Assembly: GCA_037783415.1 (NCBI GenBank)
Contig: JAZGTN010000003.1
Coordinates: forward strand, 3,696,501 to 3,760,500
DNA from: Leptasterias polaris
Lineage: Eukaryota; Echinodermata; Asteroidea; Forcipulatida; Asteriidae
Direction of reading: 5' to 3'
Length of the DNA: 64,000 bases
The notes beneath the pieces were generated by a model. The model saw only the letters and a program-made list of their open reading frames with translations. It did no database searches and was not told the DNA's origin. Within the stretch, counting starts at the first letter, position 1, and the number at the start of each line of letters is the position of its first letter. Shown here piece after piece: positions 11,813 to 21,440 of the stretch. The position numbers and the translations under genes were made by a program.

Positions 11813-12476
11813 CACATTTTATCATTCAGTGATCAAATGCCTTATTCTTAGCTACAATGGTTGTTAAGTAGTTGTGATTCTTCTTAACTAGTGGGAGATG
11901 CATGGTTTAAGTTGTTACATTCATACTTGTGTCATCACTTGTGTGCAATAGCACATTACAGTTGCCTTATGTGCAGAAACCTTTGGATACTGCAGTTACA
12001 TAAAGCAAGCAGTTATTAGGCCAAGGGGTGGGGTTGACCCACATTGATGCTATGCACAGTTCTTATAGAGAACATTTAACACATAAATCCCATTGACAAT
12101 TTTGTGTCAAAACAAGGATCCAAGCTCAAGATCTGTTGACCAATCAGATGCTGGTATGTCTGGTAGGTTGACCTACATTGATGCTGTGCATAGTTCTTAT
12201 GGAAAACATTTAACACATAAAATCCCATTGACAATTTTGTGACAAAACAAGGATCCAAGTTAAAGTTCTGAGGACCAATCAGATCCTGGTATTTTGACCA
12301 ATCAGGGCCCAGTGGTAGTTTGCTCTGATTGGCTTGTTAAATAGCCAATAGGAGGAAGGTTTCAACTTGCATCCAATCGGCATTTTATCTTATGTTTTTG
12401 ATAGAAAATTTGTCTCACTTTGTCACAGCTATTCATGGAGGTCACATCTATGTGAGCTCCATCATGTTTTAATCAC
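11813..12476 (+). repeat. Ngaro split direct repeat A1
   Basis: This 664-bp copy matches A2 at an offset of 6370 bp with no difference seen. It contains an internal pair of diverged repeats (TTTGTGNCAAAACAAGGATCC near 12100 and 12240). Confidence 0.92.
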
Positions 12477-13091
12477 ACACAGTAAAGTTGTAGTTTTCTT
12501 CTTTGCATTGTGTGTTTGTGAGTGGATGACTGTGAGTGTGAGGCCCAGTTGGGTGTTGTTTTAGTTAACACTCAGCTCAAGTGGAACTACCTTCATCACT
12601 AATTGGATATATCTGAGGGACCGTGAATTCTGTGTTTTTGGGGGCTTCCAGCTGAACAGTTCCGATCGTGCTGATATAGTGATAAAAGTGCGATGACGAT
12701 GATGATGTAGCAGGCTTTTTAAACTGTAAGAGGCATCAACGGAGTCTACACTACATGCACTACTCAACTGGTTTTACAGCAATTACTCGGCCAGTGCCAG
12801 AGAACTGTTCTTCGTTTTATCTACACTCCTACAGACAGTGTCTTCACTCTGCAAATTAACCAACTGAAAACTTAACTTTTGCCACTGACGTGAAAAGGGC
12901 AAGGGGAAGACTCTTTAATCCGATCGTGGCTGTCCACCGGACTAGAACTGAATTGGTTGTTGATTGTACTTACAAAAAAAATAAAAAATAAAAATAAAAA
13001 TAAAAAATACAATTAAAACAAAAAAACAAAAAACAAAATAATTAAAAAAAAAAAAAAAAAAATCATAGTTGTTGGTGTTGTATAAATCATA
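12477..13091 (+). other. Ngaro 5' leader
   Basis: This unique sequence lies between repeat A1 and gag. The last 120 bases before the gag start codon are almost pure adenine with interspersed T and C (12974-13064), an A-rich leader. The only ORFs are short chance frames. Confidence 0.7.
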
Positions 13092-14318
13092 ATGCCTCGC
13101 CCGAAACGGCAAGCCAAGCGTCCGGCTCGGCTATTGGATGCTGGGGGGATGCTGGAGCAACCTACAAAGAGGATGCATCCAGTTCCAGAACAAAGGATGG
13201 CAGCTACGACGGCTAGCAGGCCTACCACTGCGTCTGCTGCCTCTACTACTAGTACAACAAGCGTCTCGGGTAATCATGGTAATGTAGAAAGTACACCTTC
13301 ATGTAGTACAAGTACTGGTTCTAGTGGTACTGGTAGTTATATTAATGATAGTAGGCCTACTACTAGTACTAGTACTAGTGGTTCACAAACAAGCAATAAT
13401 GTTGAAGCTGTCAATGTTCATTTGGGACCATCCACCAGTGAGGTAGTTAACACATACACTTACAGCAATAATGCCCTTCCAAATCAGCCGCAACCAATCC
13501 CTAGGGTGAGTGAGTTCACTCCCTTGGGTTTACATGTGCCATTGCCACTGAAAGAAAAAATTTGGAATGGTGCGTTTGTAGATTTGTCTTTGCTGCTGCA
13601 AGAAAGTGCAGCAGCAATTCTTTCTAGGACAGATTCTTCTTCGGAATTTTCACTTGCCCTAGAGGGCACAAGAATGGTTGTGCGTCCGGCAGCTTTGCAA
13701 CGCAAAAAGGTTGATTCTATTGACAAATGGTCCTCTGCCTTCCATACATACATGGCCATTTATTCGGCGAAACACCCTGCACGTTTCCCTGAATTGCTAA
13801 AATATGCAGAAACAGTGCGCCTGGCAGCAGCTCAGTTCCCAGGACTGGGCTGGCGCCAATATGATGAACAATTTCGTTTGATGCAAGAGGCAAATCCGTC
13901 ACGTAGTTGGGGGGCCATTGACACAGAATTGTGGGTCACAGTGGCAGCTGCACCTGTGATGGCACATGCCCAATCAGCTAGCAATAGTTTTGGTTCTGCC
14001 AATCAGGGTGTTAAAAGCCAAAAGGTGGGTTTTTGCTTTGGTTTCAATGGGCCTCGGGGTTGCCATTTCAAGGCATGTAGATTTATGCACAAATGCAGCA
14101 AGTGTTCTGCACTTGGTCATGGTGCTATGTTGTGCAGAAATGGAAATAAGGCAGGTGGGGCAAGCATGGCTCATAATTCTTTTCGGAGATTTGGAAAAAA
14201 TGAGGGTGCCAAGGCCTTTGGTAAACCCCCCTTGGCCGTGAATACTGTACCTCATGCCGGAAATTCAGCTTCAAATGCTCAGCATAATTTTCGTGCTTCC
14301 AACGCCCGTAAAAATTAA
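13092..14318 (+). CDS. gag: Ngaro Gag-like nucleocapsid protein
   Basis: The protein has 408 residues. Its basic N-terminus (MPRPKRQAKRPARLL) is followed by a low-complexity Ser/Thr region (about 40-100), a conserved-looking central region (about 140-290) and two adjacent zinc-binding motifs. The first has spacing C-x8-C-x4-C-x3-H (C315, C324, C329, H333), a CCCH-like finger; the second is C-x2-C-x4-H-x4-C (C335, C338, H343, C348), a retroviral-type zinc knuckle. The knuckle supports an RNA-binding structural role. It overlaps the RT frame by 65 bp, so RT is probably reached by frameshift, re-initiation or splicing. The ATG follows the A-rich leader directly. Confidence 0.88.
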   Translation: MPRPKRQAKRPARLLDAGGMLEQPTKRMHPVPEQRMAATTASRPTTASAASTTSTTSVSGNHGNVESTPSCSTSTGSSGTGSYINDSRPTTSTSTSGSQTSNNVEAVNVHLGPSTSEVVNTYTYSNNALPNQPQPIPRVSEFTPLGLHVPLPLKEKIWNGAFVDLSLLLQESAAAILSRTDSSSEFSLALEGTRMVVRPAALQRKKVDSIDKWSSAFHTYMAIYSAKHPARFPELLKYAETVRLAAAQFPGLGWRQYDEQFRLMQEANPSRSWGAIDTELWVTVAAAPVMAHAQSASNSFGSANQGVKSQKVGFCFGFNGPRGCHFKACRFMHKCSKCSALGHGAMLCRNGNKAGGASMAHNSFRRFGKNEGAKAFGKPPLAVNTVPHAGNSASNAQHNFRASNARKN

Positions 14319-15870
14319 ATTGCTAAATAAATGGCTATGCAATTATCCAAATCAAAAAGATGCTGTTATTTTGAAAAGTGGATTTACTAGGGGTTTTTCG
14401 CTGGGTTATGAAGGTCCTCGAGTTAGCCGAGATGCAGGTTGCCTAGCTTCGGCAGTTCAGATGCCTAAGGTAGTGAATGATAAATTAGCTAAAGAAAAAG
14501 AATTAGGGCGAATGGCTGGCCCTTTTGTGAAACGACCTTTCCCCAACTTGCAATGTTCACCCATTGGTTTAGTGCCGAAACAGGTGCCTGGTTCTTATAG
14601 GTTAATTCATCACTTGTCTTTCCCGAACGGTAACTCAATTAATGATCATATTGACAAAAAAAAATGTAAGGTGCATTATGCATCTTTTGATAAAGCAGTC
14701 AACTTAGCTATGGGTTCTGGCCAGAATGCTTGGTTAGCAAAGTCAGACATAAAATCAGCTTTTCGGCTGCTACCAGTAATACCCACTGACTATGAATTGT
14801 TGGGTTTTATGTTTGAAGGCAAGTTCTATTTTGACAAGTGTTTACCTATGGGATGCTCAATGTCATGTGCTTTATTTGAGAAGTTTAGTACGTTCTTGGA
14901 ATTTAGAGTTAAGTTCATGGCACAGTCTTCGCTAGTTACTCATTACTTGGATGATTTCTTGTTCATTGGTCCTACAAAGCCTTCATGTTCAGCTCTACTG
15001 GATACCTTTACAGCTCTGTGTGACGAACTAGGGGTGCCATTAGCACACGAGAAAACGGAGGGGCCAACACAGGTTATTACTTTTCTAGGTTTAGATATTG
15101 ACACTCTGCGTAAAGAAGTGAGAGTACCAGCAGTTAAAGTTCAGAAAAGCTGTCTCCAAATTCATCAGGCATTGTGCAAAACTAAAATGTCTCTAGTCCA
15201 AATTCAGTCCCTGGTTGGCTCACTAAATTTTCTATGTAAAGCAATTGCCCCTGGCAGAGCCTTTCTAGGCCGTCTTATTGCCCTTACCCGTGGGCTTACA
15301 AGGCCCCACCATAAAGTGCGTATCTCCAAAGGGGCACGACTTGATTTGCTCATGTGGTTAGAATTCTTGTCACATTTTAATGGGGTGTCTGCCTTTATGG
15401 GCCATGAGTGGGATTCAAATGACTCTTTGGAATTGTTTACGGATGCGGCAGCAAGCATTGGCTTTGGAGCCTACTTTCAAGGAAAATGGGTACAGGGGAG
15501 ATGGCCATCTGAGATTATTAGAAGTCCACCTTCCATTGCAATTTTGGAATTTTATCCATTGGTGGTGGCTGTCAAGAGTTGGGGTCATCTCCTAAAAAAC
15601 CGCAAAGTGCGATTTTTTACTGATAACTCTGCAGTGGTACATATAGTTAATAAACAATCATCTCGCTGCCCGAACATTATGCATCTGTTGCGGATATTTG
15701 TGCTTGACTGTTTGAATTTTAATGTATTATTTAAGGCTATACATGTGCCAGGCAAGCATAATGATAAAGCTGATGCTTTGTCCCGTTTTCAGATGAATCG
15801 TTTTTTCACGGTAGCCCCCTTGGCAGAGACAACCATGACGCCTCTACCTGTACTTCCACAGGTGTGGTAA
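14254..15870 (+). CDS. pol: Ngaro reverse transcriptase / RNase H
   Basis: The frame encodes 538 residues. The RT domain includes SDIKSAFRLLPV (D165), LPMGCSMSC (about 197-205) and the catalytic YLDD at 231-234. The RNase H domain has TDAAA (D397), LEFYP (E432), FTDNSA (D457) and a C-terminal HNDKADALSRF (D504/D507), the order expected for a DIRS-order polymerase. The frame is open and motif-intact, so the enzyme is predicted active. It would copy element RNA into DNA and degrade the template. The first ATG lies within the end of gag; the real N-terminus may be a fusion with Gag. The stop overlaps the beginning of the recombinase frame. Confidence 0.92.
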   Translation: MPEIQLQMLSIIFVLPTPVKIKLLNKWLCNYPNQKDAVILKSGFTRGFSLGYEGPRVSRDAGCLASAVQMPKVVNDKLAKEKELGRMAGPFVKRPFPNLQCSPIGLVPKQVPGSYRLIHHLSFPNGNSINDHIDKKKCKVHYASFDKAVNLAMGSGQNAWLAKSDIKSAFRLLPVIPTDYELLGFMFEGKFYFDKCLPMGCSMSCALFEKFSTFLEFRVKFMAQSSLVTHYLDDFLFIGPTKPSCSALLDTFTALCDELGVPLAHEKTEGPTQVITFLGLDIDTLRKEVRVPAVKVQKSCLQIHQALCKTKMSLVQIQSLVGSLNFLCKAIAPGRAFLGRLIALTRGLTRPHHKVRISKGARLDLLMWLEFLSHFNGVSAFMGHEWDSNDSLELFTDAAASIGFGAYFQGKWVQGRWPSEIIRSPPSIAILEFYPLVVAVKSWGHLLKNRKVRFFTDNSAVVHIVNKQSSRCPNIMHLLRIFVLDCLNFNVLFKAIHVPGKHNDKADALSRFQMNRFFTVAPLAETTMTPLPVLPQVW

Positions 15871-15878
15871 AAGGTGAG

Positions 15879-16799
15879 ATGGACCGCTTGCTGGCTTTAT
15901 CAATAACACAGAATACTCGAAAGGCGTATACTTCAGGCATAAATGCATTTTGCAACTTTAAGGGTTGGCGGTTAGGTACGGTCGTGCCAATTTTATCACA
16001 TGATATTAGGGAGTTTATTGCTTGGTTATCATTACGTCAATTAGCCGCAACGACTATTGCTACATATGTGGCTGGGGTCAGTTACTTTCACAGAATCCAT
16101 AGTTGGCCAGATCCTACTAAAGATTTTTTAGTTTCCAAGCTACTTGAAGGTTGTAAGAGGGACCATCCGACAACTGATAGTAGGATGCCAATAACGCTGA
16201 CAATTTTGGCTCAAATGTTGAATGCCTTACCTAATGTTTGTGCATCCCAGTACGAATGTTCATTGTTCAGGGCAGTATTGTTATGTGCATTTTTTGGCTT
16301 CATGAGGATTGGGGAATTTACGGCACATACATTACATAAGGTACAAGCTTCCCTTTTGCATATTTGTGACATTGAATTTTGTAATCTGGATACATGTCAG
16401 GCATCAGTTTTGTTTTCATTTCGTCAGTCCAAAACTAATCAGTCAGGCTCGGCTCAGAGAATTCGCTTAGCTAGCTCAAAGAACGAGGCATTGTGCCCAG
16501 TCAAAGCTTTACAGAATTTTATTCATGTTCGCCCAGTGGGGCAGGGCCCTTTGTTTTGCCATTTTGATGGGGGGCCACTGTCACGTTATCAGTTTAACGC
16601 AGTACTAAAGGGACTACTTTCACTTTGTGGGCTTCAAGGGTTAAATTATCGGGCCCATTCCTTCCGCATTGGTGCAGCCACTGCAGCATTTGAGTTAGGG
16701 GTGCCAAAGGAGAACATACAGCAAATGGGTCGATGGCGTTCAGATGCAGTGTTTTCATATATCCGGCCTGTACAGGCTTCAATCATGCCAGGTGTTTAG
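15879..16799 (+). CDS. Ngaro tyrosine recombinase
   Basis: From the first ATG the frame encodes 306 residues. The frame is open upstream to at least 15864 (a GTG), overlapping the RT stop, so it may also be entered by frameshift or splicing; CACAG at 15857-15861 resembles an acceptor. The phage-integrase fold residues are visible: Arg in GFMRIGE (143), Lys in RQSKTN (about 185), HSFR (H260, R263), Trp in GRWRSD (286) and the nucleophile Tyr in FSYIRP (294). The enzyme would integrate the circular DNA copy by recombination, which explains why the Ngaro element has no target duplication. All catalytic residues are present. Confidence 0.92.
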   Translation: MDRLLALSITQNTRKAYTSGINAFCNFKGWRLGTVVPILSHDIREFIAWLSLRQLAATTIATYVAGVSYFHRIHSWPDPTKDFLVSKLLEGCKRDHPTTDSRMPITLTILAQMLNALPNVCASQYECSLFRAVLLCAFFGFMRIGEFTAHTLHKVQASLLHICDIEFCNLDTCQASVLFSFRQSKTNQSGSAQRIRLASSKNEALCPVKALQNFIHVRPVGQGPLFCHFDGGPLSRYQFNAVLKGLLSLCGLQGLNYRAHSFRIGAATAAFELGVPKENIQQMGRWRSDAVFSYIRPVQASIMPGV

Positions 16800-17364
16800 C
16801 GTCACAATAATTTTATTTCACTCCCTTATTTTACTGACTGCAGGTCCTATCTGGATCATTGGTGATTCGCTAGTGAAGTGGGCCAAGCAGTCACTTGACC
16901 TTGCAATTCCAGTCTTTTGGAAGGGTCGGGGCGGGGCGTCAATCAATGATTTTCCTCAACTGGTAGCTGAAATAAATGGCGTGCCTCCCTCCATTATCAT
17001 TATTCATGTGGGAACTAATGATTTGGTTCCAATGGATTCCTTCTGTCTGCGACAGCGTATGGTTTTAATGTTGACTGAATGCAAGATGCAATTTCCTGGG
17101 GCAAAAATCGTTTGGTCTGACATTTTACCTCGGGTGTTTTATTTTGGGGCAGGGCCACAAACATCTATGGAAAGAAAGCGACGCTCAATTAATAAATGGG
17201 CCCGAGCAAAATGTCATAGGTGGGACGGTCATGTTCTGCACCATCCACAGTTTCATTGGACGGCAACCTCACTTTATAGATTTGACGGGGTTCACTTGTC
17301 TCCAGAAGGGAATTGTCTCTTTAGGTCCAATTTAGTGTCTTGCATTCGTTCCTTGATGGGTTAG
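16744..17364 (+). CDS. SGNH/GDSL-type hydrolase encoded by Ngaro
   Basis: The frame encodes 206 residues from the first ATG, overlapping the recombinase end by 56 bp. SGNH blocks are clear: IIGDSL (S42), a glycine in the GRGGASI loop, HVGTNDL (N92) and DGVHLSPEG (D181, H184). The family comprises serine esterases/lipases and acetyl hydrolases. The role in retroelements is unknown; similar ORFs are known from other Ngaro and some CR1 elements. A strong acceptor-like tract (pyrimidines then ACTGCAG, ending at 16844) sits just before the first homologous residues. The true protein may therefore start from a spliced message, with the first 35 or so residues here untranslated. Confidence 0.85.
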   Translation: MQCFHISGLYRLQSCQVFSVTIILFHSLILLTAGPIWIIGDSLVKWAKQSLDLAIPVFWKGRGGASINDFPQLVAEINGVPPSIIIIHVGTNDLVPMDSFCLRQRMVLMLTECKMQFPGAKIVWSDILPRVFYFGAGPQTSMERKRRSINKWARAKCHRWDGHVLHHPQFHWTATSLYRFDGVHLSPEGNCLFRSNLVSCIRSLMG

Positions 17365-17415
17365 TGTTTTTCTCTTGTGGCTGGGTTTTTTCCCTTGGGC
17401 CGCGCTTTGCGCGTG

Positions 17416-18184
17416 TGGCATTTTTGGGCGGGAAAGGTTTTCAGACACAGGATCAATTTTGATGGTTGTATCATAACGGTCATTTTGTTTAGGTAATTTA
17501 ACCTAATTGTACTTTGAGGTTTTAAATACATGTACTTGTAAGGCAACTAAGTTTACATTTAATAGGCTTTGGCGCCCTGTGATGTTTACCAGGGGTCATC
17601 CCGACCGTATGTATAAGCGGTGGGCCTTTCTGGGTTTATTGTGTAAAAAATTGTTTTATTGTGCTTTATCATTACAGGATTTTTGAATTGATATTGAAAG
17701 AAATTTTTCATTCAATATTTTGTTGGCATGGTTTGCCCAAGTCTTTATAGTGTATAGTTAAACACTGTGTAACTGTAGGCCTACATGGCCTCAAAATGGC
17801 TGGGTTTGGTTTGCTCAGTTAGTTCATGTAGTTTGACATTAGTCACGTTTCTACTCAAATGGGTCTGGTGTGCCCAACTTTCAAATGGGTCTGGTGTGCC
17901 CAACTTTCAAATGGGTCTGGTGTGCCCAACTATTAATTGGGTCTGGTGTGCCCAACTTTCAATTGGGTCTTATGTTCCCAATTTGTGCCTGGGTCTGGTG
18001 TGCCCAGGGGGTCTGGTGTGCCCCTCTTAATTTTCTTAGAGTTATTTGCCGGTTTGCCCTGAATACAAAGTATTGGTATCCGGTAGAATTTTTTCTGGCT
18101 GAATCAAGAATAAATTCAAGCTGTGGCATTATGTCACGAAACAAAATATACCTGTCTCCTGTGTCAATTAGTCTAATAATAACA
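17416..18184 (+). repeat. Ngaro split direct repeat B1
   Basis: This 769-bp copy matches B2 at an offset of 1460 bp with no difference seen. It abuts A2 with a 2-bp overlap (CA). It contains a 26-bp tandem repeat at about 17855-18020. Confidence 0.92.
17855..18020 (+). repeat. 26-bp tandem repeat within Ngaro B1
   Basis: About six copies of a GGGTCTGGTGTGCCCAACT unit (period 26 bp, last copies shortened). An identical array occurs in B2 at about 19315-19480. Confidence 0.85.
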
Positions 18185-18846
18185 CATTTTATCATTCAGT
18201 GATCAAATGCCTTATTCTTAGCTACAATGGTTGTTAAGTAGTTGTGATTCTTCTTAACTAGTGGGAGATGCATGGTTTAAGTTGTTACATTCATACTTGT
18301 GTCATCACTTGTGTGCAATAGCACATTACAGTTGCCTTATGTGCAGAAACCTTTGGATACTGCAGTTACATAAAGCAAGCAGTTATTAGGCCAAGGGGTG
18401 GGGTTGACCCACATTGATGCTATGCACAGTTCTTATAGAGAACATTTAACACATAAATCCCATTGACAATTTTGTGTCAAAACAAGGATCCAAGCTCAAG
18501 ATCTGTTGACCAATCAGATGCTGGTATGTCTGGTAGGTTGACCTACATTGATGCTGTGCATAGTTCTTATGGAAAACATTTAACACATAAAATCCCATTG
18601 ACAATTTTGTGACAAAACAAGGATCCAAGTTAAAGTTCTGAGGACCAATCAGATCCTGGTATTTTGACCAATCAGGGCCCAGTGGTAGTTTGCTCTGATT
18701 GGCTTGTTAAATAGCCAATAGGAGGAAGGTTTCAACTTGCATCCAATCGGCATTTTATCTTATGTTTTTGATAGAAAATTTGTCTCACTTTGTCACAGCT
18801 ATTCATGGAGGTCACATCTATGTGAGCTCCATCATGTTTTAATCAC
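18183..18846 (+). repeat. Ngaro split direct repeat A2
   Basis: Second 664-bp copy of A1. The B1-A2 junction at 18183-18184 is the internal copy of the recombination junction. The following 29 bp (18847-18875) separate A2 from B2. Confidence 0.92.
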
Positions 18847-18875
18847 CCACCTCCATCCCCAACTCCGCCTAACGC

Positions 18876-19644
18876 TGGCATTTTTGGGCGGGAAAGGTTT
18901 TCAGACACAGGATCAATTTTGATGGTTGTATCATAACGGTCATTTTGTTTAGGTAATTTAACCTAATTGTACTTTGAGGTTTTAAATACATGTACTTGTA
19001 AGGCAACTAAGTTTACATTTAATAGGCTTTGGCGCCCTGTGATGTTTACCAGGGGTCATCCCGACCGTATGTATAAGCGGTGGGCCTTTCTGGGTTTATT
19101 GTGTAAAAAATTGTTTTATTGTGCTTTATCATTACAGGATTTTTGAATTGATATTGAAAGAAATTTTTCATTCAATATTTTGTTGGCATGGTTTGCCCAA
19201 GTCTTTATAGTGTATAGTTAAACACTGTGTAACTGTAGGCCTACATGGCCTCAAAATGGCTGGGTTTGGTTTGCTCAGTTAGTTCATGTAGTTTGACATT
19301 AGTCACGTTTCTACTCAAATGGGTCTGGTGTGCCCAACTTTCAAATGGGTCTGGTGTGCCCAACTTTCAAATGGGTCTGGTGTGCCCAACTATTAATTGG
19401 GTCTGGTGTGCCCAACTTTCAATTGGGTCTTATGTTCCCAATTTGTGCCTGGGTCTGGTGTGCCCAGGGGGTCTGGTGTGCCCCTCTTAATTTTCTTAGA
19501 GTTATTTGCCGGTTTGCCCTGAATACAAAGTATTGGTATCCGGTAGAATTTTTTCTGGCTGAATCAAGAATAAATTCAAGCTGTGGCATTATGTCACGAA
19601 ACAAAATATACCTGTCTCCTGTGTCAATTAGTCTAATAATAACA
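18876..19644 (+). repeat. Ngaro split direct repeat B2
   Basis: Second 769-bp copy of B1. Its last bases (AACA) form the right end of the element; hAT-like sequence follows. Confidence 0.92.
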
Positions 19645-20053
19645 AGTTTATGTCGTGTGTACTGTATAAGCCTACAGTTCACTCCAGAAATAAGATTTTG
19701 CACTGTGTGAATTTGACGTGTTGTGCGAACTGCGTTTACAATGGCTGCTTGCGGTTTTGGGCAGACAATGCATTTCTATTTATAGCAAGTTTCAAAGCTT
19801 GTACAGATAAATAAATCCACATTTTATTAACATTGCCGGAGATGGAAAGTGTATTGGGCTTTTTTGATGGTGCCAGCTAATTATGATGGATGAAATTGAG
19901 TTTATTATATTTACAGCGCAAACAACATTGTAACAAATTGGGTGCAATGGTTTGGGATTAAACTCAATTTCCGCCGTCGGGGAAAAAACTGGGGGGCAAA
20001 AAAAATAACTGTGGGGGCATTTGCCCCCCCGTAGCGCCGCCACTGTGTAGAAG

Positions 20054-20924
20054 ACTTTTTACATGGGTCGCCAATTATACGTGTCAAAGGTTGGTAGTGT
20101 GAATTTAGGGCTAAAGTGCAACAACATAACAATTTAAGGGCAAGACCTGTCTGGTTTCACAATCAGGACCCAATCTCATGACTGTAAAGCAAAATTTAGG
20201 AATGAACTGAAAATTCTTTGAAGAAAAATGTACAGACCATATTTTGAAATTTGATGTCATCAAACATTTTGGGATTTTGACAAAAATTGCACCTGAGGGG
20301 CATCAAACACAATAAATAGCATTTCACACAATTTTTTTCAACAGGTTAGAGTACTTAGAGACTTGCATTTTCCCCCAATTTGTATAGGAACTCTGTCTAC
20401 ATGTATTAGAAAATGAGTGGATCACAAAAATGGAATTTGACCTTGGTGTCTCTCTAGGTCTGGGAGCCCTATATACATATGCCAGCCAGGGACCTATGAT
20501 CGTGGTTGCTCTTCAGGTTTATTTACCTGAGATACATGTAGATCTGATCTGAAGTGTTGTAATTAATGTGTGGTCGGTTTAGGTGTTTGAGCATTGATAT
20601 GATACTTGTGGTTAATCAAATCCAAATGCTTTGAGTTTAATCCACCAAATGAGGTTCAAAGCTGGTTGACAGTCATAGGTTAGAACCTACACTTCATCTT
20701 CTTTTACACAGGTCTTTAAAATTTCCTTTCAGTCATGAAAGTTTGCAACAAATAAAGCAGTTGATCTGTGGTTGGAACAAGGGCCCAGATGTTCACTCTC
20801 TCTACAACAATATCAAATTGTTCTGTGAGCAGGAAATAGCTGTCAAAATAAAATATAAGAGAAAATAGAATTAGCTGTTGCAAACTGCTTACCAACCAAA
20901 AGGACCTGTAGTATAAATGCAAAA
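20054..20924. other. intergenic DNA right of the nested insertion
   Basis: No gene recognised. The first 90 bp may continue the older repeat interrupted at 11391. Confidence 0.35.
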
Positions 20925-21440
20925 AAGTTAGTTAGTGGCCTGACGTTTCGACCCTAGCAGAGTCTTTCTCGAAGGCTAAATGACAAGACAACACACATAC
21001 ATGGATACAAGGCTGACAAGAGCAGTCAAGTGGAAATACATGAATAGATAGAGTGGAGAGAGAAAAGCATAAAGCATTCAGAAAAAGCTTGGATTATGGA
21101 GACAAGGGGGGGGGGGGGGGGGTTTGGAGTGAAGGGGATGGCTTGACCACAAGAAGTTGGAAACACAAAGGACAACATGGAGGGTTGGAAGAAAAGTAAA
21201 TAATTAGTTAATAGGGCAGACTAAAATTATGGATATCTGTGGGGGAAAGGGAGAAGGCAAAGACAAAAGGTTATTATAGTCATTTCCTTCTTGGATGTTC
21301 AAACCATGGGGCTGAGTGGTCTTTATGCGCCTTATCCACAATTTCTCCCTACTCAGACGGACAGTCTCTCTGCAGTTACCTAGTGCCTCAATGCCCTGTA
21401 AATTCATGTCAAAAATGGAAATATACAAAAATGAAATATA
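20925..21440 (-). mobile_element. Penelope-like retroelement 3' remnant
   Basis: On the minus strand, codons at about 21400-21290 read CRETVRLSREKLWIRRIKTT followed by QPHGLN. This is the style of the C-terminal end of Penelope-like GIY-YIG endonuclease domains (REKxWIxxLKTxxPxGLN). Downstream, a GACTCTGCTAGGGTCGAAACGTC tract near 20940-20970 matches sequence I remember from 3' regions of such elements. A poly-G run of about 16 bases lies at about 21108-21122. Only a remnant is left. It ends about 230 bp before the PIPOX start codon. Confidence 0.5.

Larger units (their letters stand above)
11813..19644 (+). mobile_element. complete Ngaro (DIRS-order) retrotransposon
   Basis: The structure is A1 (11813-12476), leader and four overlapping open frames (13092-17364), B1 (17416-18184), A2 (18183-18846), a 29-bp spacer, then B2 (18876-19644). 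These are the split direct repeats of Ngaro elements, in which the extra copies template a circular DNA that a tyrosine recombinase integrates without target duplication. A1/A2 and B1/B2 look identical by eye, and no ORF is broken, so the insertion is recent and may be autonomous. There is no methyltransferase domain, as expected for Ngaro and unlike DIRS1. An SGNH hydrolase ORF is present, as in some known Ngaro elements. The element interrupts a hAT-like transposon. Confidence 0.92.
11392..20053. mobile_element. hAT-like element with 8-bp target duplication, split by Ngaro
   Basis: TGTAGAAG occurs at 11392-11399 and again at 20046-20053. Immediately inside are inverted ends CAGTGGTGGCACC (from 11400) and, read on the minus strand from 20045, CAGTGGCGGCGCT. 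An 8-bp target duplication with CAG-starting ends is the hAT signature. Without the Ngaro insertion (11813-19644) the element is only about 0.8 kb, so it was non-autonomous. Subterminal regions are G-rich (near 11425-11470) and C-rich on the other side (near 20020-20030), as expected of mirror-image ends. Confidence 0.8.

Noticed and set aside
13974..14255. Minus-strand and alternative-frame ORFs across gag
   Set aside because: Shadow frames opposite or beside Gag, with no domain of their own.
17855..18020. CRISPR-like array
   Set aside because: The 26-bp units are simple tandem copies without distinct spacers, in animal DNA within a retroelement repeat.
11813..19644. Reading the 664-bp and 769-bp repeats as LTRs of a Gypsy/Copia/BEL element
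   Set aside because: The order A1-ORFs-B1-A2-B2, the tyrosine recombinase in place of an integrase, and the lack of a target duplication fit Ngaro split direct repeats.
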